Below, one piece after another: positions 1 to 8,973 of a DNA stretch of 64,000 nucleotides. The stretch is from positions 1,412,216 through 1,476,215 of the forward strand of contig VXMB01000009.1 in the NCBI GenBank assembly GCA_009841265.1, in the 5' to 3' direction. Made by a program: the position numbers and the translations under genes. The stretch comes from Gemmatimonadota bacterium (GTDB lineage Bacteria; JAAXHH01). A model generated the notes under the pieces. The model did no database searches and was not told the DNA's origin. It saw only the letters and a list, made by a program, of their open reading frames with translations. Numbering within the stretch: the first letter of the stretch is position 1; each line of letters starts with the position of its first letter.

Positions 1-518
1 GTCGGCGACGGTCACGCTGCTGTAGTTCCCGCCGTTAACTCCATGCGATAGGGTAGTGTTCCTCCGGTCGTTGGCGTTGTCTATGTCGTCGTCCACACCT
101 GTCAACGTCACCGTCTGCTTGGTGGCCCAATTTGATGTTGTAAAGGTTAACGATGCAGGACTTACCGTCATGGCGTCGGTGTCGCTTGAAGAGGGACTCA
201 CCGTCACCGTGGCCGTAGGTCGCAAGGACAGCCGCACCTTGTAGGTGTCCGTGCCGCCGTTCTCCGACAAACTGCTCGGGATCGACTCGAACCATACCTC
301 CGGCTCGTCGTCGTCGATGATCGCGATGGTCTTGTCGGCGACGGTCACGCTGCTGTAGTTCCCGCCGTTAACTCCATGCGATAGGGTAGTGTTCCTCCGG
401 TCGTTGGCGTTGTCTATGTCGTCGTCCACACCTGTCAACGTCACCGTCTGCTTGGTGGCCCAATTTGATGTTGTAAAGGTTAACGATGCAGGACTTACCG
501 TCATGGCGTCGGTGTCGC
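1..518. repeat. Tandem 333-bp repeat inside the Calx-beta-like gene
   Basis: Bases 1-185 are identical to bases 334-518, a period of exactly 333 bp or 111 codons. The remainder of each unit differs at scattered positions. Because the first copy begins at the window edge, the true repeat number is unknown. Perfect identity over 185 bp in coding DNA points to a recent duplication or ongoing gene conversion. Confidence 0.95.
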
Positions 519-1374
519 CCGATGACGCACTCACCGTCACCTTGGCCGTAGGTTTCGTCGCTAGCCACACCTTGTAGGTGTCCGTACCGCCGTTCTCCGG
601 CAAACTACTCGGGATAGATTCGAACAATACGCCCCGTGTGTCGTCATCGGTGATCGTGATCGTAGCCGGATAAACGGTCATGTTCGTCGCGGTGCCGCTC
701 AGCCTGACCGTGGAATTGCTGGTGTCTACGTTGTCGTTCGACGGCGTCACTTTGAGGATCGAAGAAGTACTGGCGCTGGGAGTAAGTTTGGGGATTGTTA
801 TGTTGAACGACGTGGTCGACACTGCTGTGCTGACGCCACCGCTTTTACCCACAGAAACGCTCACCGTCTGGCTCCCGCTGAAGCACCAGATACCGGTAAA
901 ACCGGCCGTCACCGTCACCCACTTGGCGCCGGCGTTCTCGGATATCGTGGTCGGCGAGACGCTAAGATTGATATCCGCGGGCGGGTTCGTATTATAGACG
1001 CTGAAATTGAAGTCCCATGAAGCGGTCGTGCTATCGTCTTCCGCCGTCACGATCACTTTACCGGAAGACACCAATGTAGATCCTGCACTCACCGTCAAAC
1101 TGCTACCCGACATACTGGCCGTGACACCCCCGCCCGCACTCGCATCGTCTGCCGAGTAACTGACGCTGCCGCAACCACCGCTGAAGTATCCGGATACGTT
1201 CAACGACACAGAATCGTTTGTTTTAATTGCAAAGGTCGCTTTGGGTCCTGACGCTACTAGAGGAGTGGCGCACCCGTTGTCGTCGTCCGCACGGGTATCC
1301 ATCGACCATCCGACGCACAGGACGGAGGTCAGGAGAACTTGGTAGAGTGCTTTTGCTAAACCAAAGCGACGCAA
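1..1374 (-). CDS. Exported Calx-beta-like repeat protein (3' part missing at window edge)
   Basis: The minus frame stays open to the left edge, so only the N-terminal part is present. I start it at a TTG that gives MRRFGLAKALYQVLLTS, a plausible signal peptide. An in-frame TGA lies just upstream, and the first ATG in this frame is 24 codons further in. After the leader come two Ig-like or beta-sandwich segments. These are followed by at least two copies of a 111-residue unit running through FESIPSSL, ENGGTDTYKV, VTLTGVDDDIDN and TVADKTIAIIDDD. The DDD-ended unit resembles Calx-beta or related calcium-binding cell-surface repeats. Function is probably extracellular adhesion or structure, which is inference. 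A good promoter lies upstream. Confidence 0.8.
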   Translation of the reverse strand, partial: MRRFGLAKALYQVLLTSVLCVGWSMDTRADDDNGCATPLVASGPKATFAIKTNDSVSLNVSGYFSGGCGSVSYSADDASAGGGVTASMSGSSLTVSAGSTLVSSGKVIVTAEDDSTTASWDFNFSVYNTNPPADINLSVSPTTISENAGAKWVTVTAGFTGIWCFSGSQTVSVSVGKSGGVSTAVSTTSFNITIPKLTPSASTSSILKVTPSNDNVDTSNSTVRLSGTATNMTVYPATITITDDDTRGVLFESIPSSLPENGGTDTYKVWLATKPTAKVTVSASSGDTDAMTVSPASLTFTTSNWATKQTVTLTGVDDDIDNANDRRNTTLSHGVNGGNYSSVTVADKTIAIIDDDEPEVWFESIPSSLSENGGTDTYKVRLSLRPTATVTVSPSSSDTDAMTVSPASLTFTTSNWATKQTVTLTGVDDDIDNANDRRNTTLSHGVNGGNYSSVTVAD

Positions 1375-1498
1375 AGGGGTATCCCCCGATCAGCCTGGGC
1401 GTTCATTGATCGCCGCTTCATTGACGAATAAGGGGAGGTGGTGAATTCGAATCGAGAAGATACTTCTACTGGGGGGGCTTTTTTATTCCTGCAATATC

Positions 1499-1527
1499 AT
1501 GCTATTAGTTGAATTGTAATTTGTCAA
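1499..1527 (-). promoter_or_regulatory. Sigma-70-like promoter for the Calx-beta-like gene
   Basis: On the minus strand a perfect -35 hexamer TTGACA (1527-1522) is followed by a 17-bp spacer and TAGCAT (1504-1499), 4 of 6 matches to TATAAT. The region is AT-rich against a GC-rich background. The predicted transcript start near 1492 would leave a leader of about 118 nt before the TTG start. The 270-bp gap down to the next gene holds nothing else I can name. Confidence 0.6.
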
Positions 1528-1644
1528 CAGTTTTATATGCAATTTAGTTTGAATAATCGATACATCGTCACTTTGAGTAATCCCAGGTATAGCCACTGTC
1601 CGCGCTGTAATCGAAAGCCTTGCCAGGCGGCCCGGCTCTGCCTT

Positions 1645-4600
1645 CTACCACGCGTACCTCTCGGGTATGCCGCGGCTGATCTCGATCTCGAGGCCGGGTT
1701 CGGGCGGCAGGACGCGCGCGCCCGTCCCACCCGGCATCATCGACGCAGACGACACTTCGCGAAGTAGCCCCCGCACTCGGCCGGTGAGGCGATCACGGAG
1801 CAGCGCCGCGGCGCGATCACCCGCCGCGTCTATCGACACCCGGCCTTCGGGCCCGGCAAGCGTGATCCGCGCCAGGCGCGACGCCCACGAGGCCGGCGCC
1901 GGGACCACGAAGGCAAAGGCACCGCCCTCGCCGTGGGCGACCTCGCCCATGGTGAAGCGCACGGTAAACAGTGCGCGCCCTCCCCCATCCTCGCCCGTAA
2001 GCCGGTACGGACCGCCTCCTGCCGGCACGAATGGCGCCGCGTCCACCACGAAGGCCGGCATGAGCTCGAGGCCGCCGCTTTCGTCTCTACTACCCCAGAG
2101 CAGGAGCGCCCGTTCGTAACCAGGATCGGCCGCCGCCCGCGGCGACGCCGATGCCATAACATCGTCCGTTTCCACGGTATGACGGTACTTGAGCGCCTTG
2201 GTGAAGTGATAATCGCTGATCCAGACAGGGTCGCAGTAACCCATCAGATCTGAGATCTCGGGAGGGACCAGCATGTCGTTATCCGGGGAACGTATGTATC
2301 CAATGTCGTGACTCCACATATTGTAGCCCCACGAGCCGATCCTGCCATGCGGGTAGGGATAAAGAGGGTCAACGCCTCCTGGACCGCCGAATATTCCTCC
2401 TAAAAACGGTACACAGGGCGCATGCCTGAGACTCATGTTATGGCCCAACTCGTGGGCGATAACACTCCCCTCCAGCGGCACGACGCTCACCCTGCCGGAC
2501 AAACTGGCCTGGCCTCCACCCCGATCCCTGAGCACGCCCATGTAATGGCCGTCCGCTCCGTCCAGCGCACGGATCGCCCTAGTCTCGCCAACGATCTCAG
2601 GGATGTTCTCGAACACCGGATCCACCGAGGACCATGCGAAATCGCGCACCGTAACGTTGAAGTCGCCCACCGGCAGGAGATCGCGCGTCTGCCAGAAAAG
2701 ATCGTCCCCGGCGGCAAGTCCCCCGGTACGGCTCAGGATCGTGCGGTCCGGGTACTCGGTCCACAGGAAGGGCACTATCGTCAGGTCGAGGGGAGGCATC
2801 TCCTTCACCTCCACGGCCGTTCGGCCCGTTTCGGGCAGGCGCAGCCCCGCGCCGCCCGAGAAATCAGCCGCGCCGTACGGCGCGATTTCGATCACCATCT
2901 CCAGACCCGGCGCCACGACCCGGGCAGGCACCTCCGCGTTGGCCGATGAGGAGAGCGACCCCTCGTCAATCTCAGCAGGCAACATCGTATCCTGCGCGGG
3001 GATTTCCACGGTGTGCACGGGCGTGCCGCCATGGTAGAAGGTCGCCCGGACCGGCGGCATCGTCGCTCCGTCCTGGGTTCCTTTCGTCACGAACACGCGC
3101 AGGAAGGCACGCTCGCCCGCCACCAGGGGCACCGGGAAGTCCAGCGACTGTACCGCCTGGGCCAGGTACGCCCGCGCTTCCATGTCATACAAGCACGGCG
3201 CCACGCGCCGATCCGCGATCCCCGCCAGCCACGCCTCGAATGCCGGGTCCCGCGGCGCGCACAGCCCCGTATTGTCCAGGCGCAGCGTCTCCAAGTCGAG
3301 GCCCGTGAGCGAATGCGGTAGCGGGCCGGTGAGGTCCTCATTGCGGTGGAGGATCAAATGCCGCAGGTCGGACAATTCCCCCAGCGCGGAAGGCAATGGA
3401 CCCGACAGCTGATTGTCGTCCAGACGCAGCGTCTCGAGCCCCGAAAGGGAGCCGATGATCGCGGGTATACGGCCCGATAGATTGTTTCCGGGAAGAGATA
3501 GTTCCACCACGTGGAGGCCACTGCCCTGAATGCCGTGCCATCCATCAAAAGGCAAATCGCTCAGCCAGCCTTCGTCGCTCCTCCAGCCCGGACCGCCCAG
3601 CGCGTGGTACAGGGTAGTCAGAACATCCCGGTCCCCACCAGAAGCGCAGGCGGACACGCGGACATCATCAATGTCCTCCAGCCACGCCTGAAAGTCCGCG
3701 TCCGAAAGCACGCAAAGCGCCGTACCGTCCAGATGAAGGAGTTCAAGGTGCTCCAGGCCCGATAGCGACAGCGGTACGGGACCGGTAAGCGGATTGCCGC
3801 CGAGGTCCAGATGTTCGAGCAGGACGAGGTTGCCCAGGGACTGCGGCAGAGGACCCGACAGTGCGTTATCGCCCAGAGACAATCCCGTCAGCGCGTCCAA
3901 TGCGCCAACCTCGGCGGGGAGCGCACCAGACAGGTTGTTTCCTTCCAACGTCAGACCGATCACTCGGCCGAAGCTATCGGTCGTCACCCCCTGCCACCCG
4001 TTCAAGGGTCCATCGCCGAGCCACCCGGACCGCCGATGCCAGTTCGGGCCACCAGCGGCGTGGTACAGAACGGCCAGCACGTCCCGGTCCGGATCCGTGC
4101 ACGGATCCGGAACGCGCTTTTCCTCCACGCCATCGAGCCATGCCTCGAAGGCCGCGTTCGAAAAGACGCAGAGCCCCGTGTCTTCCAGATGTAGAATACG
4201 AAGGCCATGCAGGCTGGAAAGCGAAAGGGGAACGGCGCCCGTCAGCCGGTTCGACGATGCCGTCAGAGCCCAGAGGTTGGACAGGTTGCCCAACTCATGA
4301 GGTAGACCGCCACTCAGATCATTGTCATGAAGCCGCAGGTTATGAAGGGAGGTCAGTTTACCCAGATCGGGAGGAATCTGGCCGGTAAACTGATTGCCAT
4401 GGAGGACCAGCGCTCCGAGTAGAGTGAGATCGCCCAGCCATGACGGGATCCCCCCGCTCAGTTCGTTGAGGGAAAGATTCAGGTCCTCCAGACTGGACAG
4501 GTCGGCCAGATCGGAAGGGACAGATCCCGTAAGCTGATTCTGGTCAAGATACAGATGCGTTAGGCGTGAAAGGTTGGCCAGTTCCGGAGGGATTGGCCCC

Positions 4601-6801
4601 GTTAGCTGATTGCTGCCGAGGAACAGATCTCTTAGGCTGGACAAATTGCCCAGTTCGGGGGGAATCGGGCCGCTCAGGGCGTTTTCATGTAGATTCAGTT
4701 CCTCCAGGCGCTTTAGGTTGGCTATCTCGGGTGGAAGCGCGCCGCTCAACTGGTTGTCGTAAACACGTAACACACGCAGATTGGACAGATTGCCCAGTTC
4801 GGGGGGGATTGCGCCGCTCAGATGATTCCCGGAAAGAGACAAGGTGTCCAGCCTGGCAAGCCCACCCAGATCGGAAGGCAGCGCGCCGCTCAGCTGGTTG
4901 TTGTAGAGGTACAAGGCGCGCAGATTGGACAGGTTGACCAACTCGGAAGGGATCGAGCCACTTAGCTGGTTGCCGTACAGTTCCAGTGTCTGTAGATTGG
5001 AGAGGTTGCCCAGTTCGGGAGGGATCGGGCCGGTAAGCTGGTTGAAGCTGATATCCAGGAACTGTAGGCTTGAAAGGTTGCCCAGTTCGGGAGGAAGCTG
5101 ACCTTTTAAGTTGTTTATCAGCCCGCCGTCGTTTACATTCAACCCGATCACGCGCCCGTGGCGGTCCGTCGTCACCCCGAACCACTGGTTCAGAGGCGCA
5201 TCGGTGAGCCACCCCGACTGGCGTCGCCAATTCGGACCGTCCATGGCGTGGTACAACGCGATCAATATGTCCCGGTCCGGGTTCTCGCACCAGGCGATAC
5301 CGGTCCGTTCTCCTATTCCCTCCAGCCACGCCTCGTATTCGGTGGTCGACGGCGCGCACAGCCCCGTGTCTTCCAGGTCCAGGACCTCGAGGCCGAGGCG
5401 GATCAAGGACGCAGGGATCACGCCCTCCAAGGGGTTGTGACTTACGTCCAGCCGCGAGAGGCGGTCCAGATCGCCCAACTCGGCGGGAAGCGCGCCCGAC
5501 AGGTTGTTGCCGTCCAGGCTCAGGGCGATCACCAGGCCCGAGCCGTCGGTCGTCACCCCGTGCCACCCATCCAGGGGTCCGTCGCCGAGCCAGCCCCCGG
5601 CTTGCGTCCAGTGCGGGCCGTCCGTGGCGTGGTACAGCGCCACCAGTTCTATCCTGTCGGGAATGCTCACCGTGATCGAGGCGAAGGCGGACAACCCGCG
5701 GAAAGCGGCCGAAATGTCTGCCGTACCCGGGGATACAGCCGTAACCAGGCCGGAAACGTCCACCGCGGCCACACCCTCGTTACTGGACGTCCAGACATAC
5801 GCGGCGTCCGCCACCGTGTGGTCGTTGAAGTCTATGGCCGATGCCGCTAATCGAAGGGTGTCTCCCGTCGCCATTGCGGCCGAGGAGGGGGACAGCGTGA
5901 TAGCGCGCACCCGCTGCATTATCGACACGTGGATCGTCGCCGAGACCGCCCCCGAACGCGCCGTGATCTCGGCCGCGCCCTCGCCAGCCGCCGTAACCAG
6001 GCCGGTCGCGCTCACCGTGGCTATATAGCTGTTGCTGGTCCACCACTGCACCGCGGCATCCGCAAGTGGACGGCCATGCTGATCCACTACCACGGCCGCA
6101 AGTTGCGCCGTCTCGCCAAGGGACGTAAAGGTGACGAGGGCAGGCGTAACGTCGATGCGCGTCGGCACCAGATTCGAGACCGTGATCGCGGCCGTGGCAT
6201 ATACCCCGCGGAAAGCGGACGTGATGGTGGCCTTACCCGCGGAAATCGCCGTCACCAGGCCCGATGTGTCCACCGTCGCCACGGACACGTTGCTGGACCT
6301 CCAGGTAAACGTCGCTTCCGCCACCGCGCGCCCGTCGGCGTAAACCGCCGATGCCACGAAGCGCAGGGTGTCGCCCGGCGCCAGCTCGGCCGAGGATGGA
6401 GAAAGCGTAACGGCGCGCGCCCACTCCATCACCGTCACACGGATCGACTGCGACACCGCCCCCGATCGCGCCGTGATCATGGCCGTACCCGCGGAAACCG
6501 CCGTCACCAGGCCGGTTGCGCTCACTGTGGCCACCGAGCTGTTACTGCTCGACCACTGTACCGAAGCGCCTCTGATCGGACGGTCCTGCTGATCCCGTAC
6601 GCTGGCCAGGAGCTGATCCGTCTGTCCCACCGACGACAGCGTCAACGCCGATGGCGCTATGACGATCCGCGATGCTACGGGAGAACTTGTCGGATTGTCC
6701 TGGCCGCAGGTGGATAGCGACCAAAACAGGACGATTAGAATCCCCGGCAATATGAAACGATGGACATGATGTCTATTAGATGACATCAGGGCATTCTCCA
6801 T
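1645..6801 (-). CDS. Giant BIG2-LRR lipoprotein with metzincin-type metalloprotease domain
   Basis: This 1718-residue protein begins with a lipoprotein-type signal ending in the lipobox LSTC (Cys32), so it is probably anchored to the outer membrane. Four bacterial Ig-like (BIG2) domains follow at about residues 44-378. Four modules then start near 382, 510, 904 and 1054. Each opens with an LYHA..GP.W..GWL motif, runs into plant-type leucine-rich repeats (N.LSG.IP..LG.L) and ends in a cysteine-containing cap. From about residue 1206 comes a domain with HELGHNMSLRH, where His1450, Glu1451, His1454 and His1460 fit the metzincin zinc motif, and a later DLMGYC that fits a Met-turn. The glycine usual at position 8 of that motif is serine here. 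Likely a surface protease with protein-binding repeats; the substrate is unknown. Confidence 0.85.
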   Translation of the reverse strand: MENALMSSNRHHVHRFILPGILIVLFWSLSTCGQDNPTSSPVASRIVIAPSALTLSSVGQTDQLLASVRDQQDRPIRGASVQWSSSNSSVATVSATGLVTAVSAGTAMITARSGAVSQSIRVTVMEWARAVTLSPSSAELAPGDTLRFVASAVYADGRAVAEATFTWRSSNVSVATVDTSGLVTAISAGKATITSAFRGVYATAAITVSNLVPTRIDVTPALVTFTSLGETAQLAAVVVDQHGRPLADAAVQWWTSNSYIATVSATGLVTAAGEGAAEITARSGAVSATIHVSIMQRVRAITLSPSSAAMATGDTLRLAASAIDFNDHTVADAAYVWTSSNEGVAAVDVSGLVTAVSPGTADISAAFRGLSAFASITVSIPDRIELVALYHATDGPHWTQAGGWLGDGPLDGWHGVTTDGSGLVIALSLDGNNLSGALPAELGDLDRLSRLDVSHNPLEGVIPASLIRLGLEVLDLEDTGLCAPSTTEYEAWLEGIGERTGIAWCENPDRDILIALYHAMDGPNWRRQSGWLTDAPLNQWFGVTTDRHGRVIGLNVNDGGLINNLKGQLPPELGNLSSLQFLDISFNQLTGPIPPELGNLSNLQTLELYGNQLSGSIPSELVNLSNLRALYLYNNQLSGALPSDLGGLARLDTLSLSGNHLSGAIPPELGNLSNLRVLRVYDNQLSGALPPEIANLKRLEELNLHENALSGPIPPELGNLSSLRDLFLGSNQLTGPIPPELANLSRLTHLYLDQNQLTGSVPSDLADLSSLEDLNLSLNELSGGIPSWLGDLTLLGALVLHGNQFTGQIPPDLGKLTSLHNLRLHDNDLSGGLPHELGNLSNLWALTASSNRLTGAVPLSLSSLHGLRILHLEDTGLCVFSNAAFEAWLDGVEEKRVPDPCTDPDRDVLAVLYHAAGGPNWHRRSGWLGDGPLNGWQGVTTDSFGRVIGLTLEGNNLSGALPAEVGALDALTGLSLGDNALSGPLPQSLGNLVLLEHLDLGGNPLTGPVPLSLSGLEHLELLHLDGTALCVLSDADFQAWLEDIDDVRVSACASGGDRDVLTTLYHALGGPGWRSDEGWLSDLPFDGWHGIQGSGLHVVELSLPGNNLSGRIPAIIGSLSGLETLRLDDNQLSGPLPSALGELSDLRHLILHRNEDLTGPLPHSLTGLDLETLRLDNTGLCAPRDPAFEAWLAGIADRRVAPCLYDMEARAYLAQAVQSLDFPVPLVAGERAFLRVFVTKGTQDGATMPPVRATFYHGGTPVHTVEIPAQDTMLPAEIDEGSLSSSANAEVPARVVAPGLEMVIEIAPYGAADFSGGAGLRLPETGRTAVEVKEMPPLDLTIVPFLWTEYPDRTILSRTGGLAAGDDLFWQTRDLLPVGDFNVTVRDFAWSSVDPVFENIPEIVGETRAIRALDGADGHYMGVLRDRGGGQASLSGRVSVVPLEGSVIAHELGHNMSLRHAPCVPFLGGIFGGPGGVDPLYPYPHGRIGSWGYNMWSHDIGYIRSPDNDMLVPPEISDLMGYCDPVWISDYHFTKALKYRHTVETDDVMASASPRAAADPGYERALLLWGSRDESGGLELMPAFVVDAAPFVPAGGGPYRLTGEDGGGRALFTVRFTMGEVAHGEGGAFAFVVPAPASWASRLARITLAGPEGRVSIDAAGDRAAALLRDRLTGRVRGLLREVSSASMMPGGTGARVLPPEPGLEIEISRGIPERYAW

Positions 6802-7188
6802 CTACATCATGATCAATTCTTGATGATCAATGCTTGGGAGAGAAGATCCCCGAGACTTGTCTTGGCTGAATCCGATCAGGAGTGCTTTCAAGCGTTGCCA
6901 CGCGTGAGCGGCTTTCACGGGGCAGCCAGGACCTGTCCGCTTACTGATCAAATTGGAACACTTTTAAAATAAGAAAAGTATGTCCAACTAACAAATACCT
7001 ATGAAGATATATTCAAAGTATCTAGGAAGGAAATTGGGGGGTATATTCACAGTATCAACAACGTCGTTCTGACGGGTTTCGTTGATTCTGCGGGCGTTCC
7101 CTGACGTGGCGGCACACAACCGGACGGGCCGTGCGCGGATGGCCGTGCGGTGTGTGGCCGGCCGGCAGAACTATTTATGCATGGTCGT
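6802..7188. other. AT-rich intergenic region with a direct repeat
   Basis: No credible gene is visible in these 387 bases between two minus-strand genes. The part from about 6950 to 7060 is clearly more AT-rich than its surroundings and presumably holds the promoter of the LRR protease. I found no convincing -35/-10 pair. A 15-base sequence TATATTCAAAGTATC at 7008-7022 recurs with one change at 7042-7056. Confidence 0.5.
7008..7056. repeat. Direct repeat pair, possible operator
   Basis: TATATTCAAAGTATC (7008-7022) and TATATTCACAGTATC (7042-7056) match at 14 of 15 positions and start 34 bp apart, close to three helical turns. They lie upstream of the minus-strand LRR protease gene. A tandem regulator-binding site is possible; nothing else in the sequence proves it. 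Confidence 0.35.
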
Positions 7189-7938
7189 CTACAACAGATG
7201 GTCGTCCGCCGCGTGGCGGGCACCGACACCCTTCTGCATACGCATAAGCTGCTTCTGCCGGGGCGAAAGCCCTTCAAACCACTCGTCCCGAAAACCGTCG
7301 TGGGGATCGAGCTGGAAAAGGAGCATGGACTTGCGGTAGTGTCCGAAAAGGGCGTGGCGGTTGCGGTCGGTGGTATTCGCTCCTCCGCCGTGCCAGCACT
7401 GGCCGTTGAAGATCAGCACGCTGCCCGCGGGAGCCTCGGGCTGGTACACATGCGGCACCTCCATGCCCTCCGGCGGACCGGCCCACCCGCTTTTGTGTGA
7501 ACCGGGAACGATGCGCGTCCCGCCGATCTCCGCGTCGAATTCGTCGAGCATCCAGATGGTGTTCATCATCACTGGGGAAACCGGGTTCAGCATGTGCTGC
7601 GGTATATCGCTGTGGAAGTCCTGGTAACCGTCCCCCGGCCGCACGATGCGGGAGCTCAGGCTGCCCAGCACGAGGGTCTTGTCCAGCACCCGTTCCAGGA
7701 TAGGCAGGACAACGGGGTGATCGACGATCTGGAGGAACACCGGATCCAGGCCGGGCAGGTTCCGCACCAGCAGCGACGTGCCCCCGCGGTTCTCGTAACC
7801 GGCCTCGCCGTGCGCCGCAGCGACGCGGATCAATGACTCGCGAAGCGTGCGCACCTGGGACGCCGCCAGCACCTCGGGCAACAGGGTGAAGCCGAAGGTG
7901 TCGATTTCGGCGAGGGCCTGTTCGAATGCATCCATCAA
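7189..7938 (-). CDS. Phytanoyl-CoA dioxygenase (PhyH) family protein
   Basis: A 249-residue non-haem iron, 2-oxoglutarate-dependent oxygenase of the PhyH family. The facial triad reads as His109 and Asp111 (in FHSDIPQ) and His183 (in CWHGGG), and Arg194 is placed to bind 2-oxoglutarate. The start overlaps the stop of the upstream dienelactone hydrolase gene by 4 bp, so the two are translationally coupled. The substrate cannot be read from sequence. PhyH paralogues in such genomes hydroxylate many small molecules, and a second, dissimilar one lies at 26.5 kb. Normal length for the family. Confidence 0.9.
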   Translation of the reverse strand: MMDAFEQALAEIDTFGFTLLPEVLAASQVRTLRESLIRVAAAHGEAGYENRGGTSLLVRNLPGLDPVFLQIVDHPVVLPILERVLDKTLVLGSLSSRIVRPGDGYQDFHSDIPQHMLNPVSPVMMNTIWMLDEFDAEIGGTRIVPGSHKSGWAGPPEGMEVPHVYQPEAPAGSVLIFNGQCWHGGGANTTDRNRHALFGHYRKSMLLFQLDPHDGFRDEWFEGLSPRQKQLMRMQKGVGARHAADDHLL

Positions 7939-8789
7939 TCGCTTCCGATGGTCCGCTTGAGATAGGCCTTCAGCCGCTCCCAGGCGTCCAGCGCGGGTTC
8001 CTCGTTCTTCGGATCGCGCTCCACGTACAGCCAGAACCCGTGGTTGACGTCGTCGTAGATGTGCACGTCGTTCTCCACGCCGGCCTGGCGGAGCGCGGCG
8101 ACGAAGCCTTCCACCTGTTCGGGGGAGGGGCCGCGGTCGAGTCCGGCGAAGGTGCCGTAAATCTCGTGGTGTATGGCGCTGAGCCGTTCGGGATCGTCGA
8201 GCAGGCGTCCGTAGAAGATGGCGGTAGCGTCATGGTTCTCGCCGCCCAGGGCGTAGCTCAGCGCGACCCCGCCGCCGTAGCACCAGCCCATGGCGCCGAT
8301 CTTGCCGTTCACGTCCGGCCTTCCGCGCAGGTAGGCCGCCGCCGCATCCAGGTTGCGGATGATCTTGTCCATGTCGTCCAGCGTTTCCCGCACGAGCGCC
8401 ATGTTCTCATCCCGGTTGCTCCCCGTTCGGCCCGAATACAGGTCGGCCGCCAGGGCCACGTAGCCCTCCGCGGCCAGCGCGTCGGCCACTTGCCTGACGC
8501 GATCGACCAGCCCGTTCCATTCGTGGATCAGGATGACGGCGCCCCGGGGACCCGGGCCTTCCGGTTCGGCTAGATAACCCCTGGTCGCCTGGTCTTCATC
8601 GAAATAGGCCAGGTCGCCTCCGCGGGGCGCGCCGGCCTCGCCGAGAATGGCTTCGGGTATCTCGCCTTCGGGTGTCGGTGCGTACGGTATCTGCTGCCCG
8701 TGGATTGCCAGGGCCGCAACGGCAAGGATGATGAAAGCAGTGAACGCAACGGGCACTGAAAATCGCCTGCTGGGTGTTATACCAGCCAT
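7935..8789 (-). CDS. Exported dienelactone hydrolase family protein
   Basis: An alpha/beta hydrolase of the dienelactone hydrolase family, 284 residues from the chosen ATG. The nucleophile is Cys170 in GWCYGGG, with Asp218 and His250 (VNHGFW) completing the triad. Residues 10-32 form a hydrophobic signal or anchor segment, so the enzyme likely acts in the periplasm. A start 23 codons upstream is possible, but the chosen ATG has GAAGGGG at the right distance and puts the signal sequence at the N-terminus. It is the first gene of a two-gene unit with PhyH, behind a recognisable promoter. Confidence 0.85.
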   Translation of the reverse strand: MAGITPSRRFSVPVAFTAFIILAVAALAIHGQQIPYAPTPEGEIPEAILGEAGAPRGGDLAYFDEDQATRGYLAEPEGPGPRGAVILIHEWNGLVDRVRQVADALAAEGYVALAADLYSGRTGSNRDENMALVRETLDDMDKIIRNLDAAAAYLRGRPDVNGKIGAMGWCYGGGVALSYALGGENHDATAIFYGRLLDDPERLSAIHHEIYGTFAGLDRGPSPEQVEGFVAALRQAGVENDVHIYDDVNHGFWLYVERDPKNEEPALDAWERLKAYLKRTIGSD

Positions 8790-8885
8790 GATATCTACCC
8801 CTTCTTTCGGACCAGGAGGCCCCGGTCCTAGACGACGGTTCGAAAGCCCCTTGGGCATTTCTGTTTTCCATGCACGACGGGTTTC

Positions 8886-8914
8886 AATATACTTATTAAA
8901 ACGTAGCGAATCAA
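8886..8914 (-). promoter_or_regulatory. Promoter for the hydrolase-PhyH pair
   Basis: Minus-strand TTGATT (8914-8909), a 17-bp spacer and TATATT (8891-8886), about 95 bp upstream of the hydrolase start in the divergent gap before the aldolase gene. TATATT is 5 of 6 to the -10 consensus and TTGATT 4 of 6 to the -35. Confidence 0.45.
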
Positions 8915-8973
8915 TCGTGAAATCCTACGAGATAACCACCTTCCCTATCACGTATTTCCCCGCGGGAGAACCC

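Noticed and set aside
3300..5560. Regularly spaced repeats that might suggest a CRISPR-like array
   Set aside because: The period of about 72 bp (24 codons) is the leucine-rich repeat coding pattern; units are degenerate and in frame.
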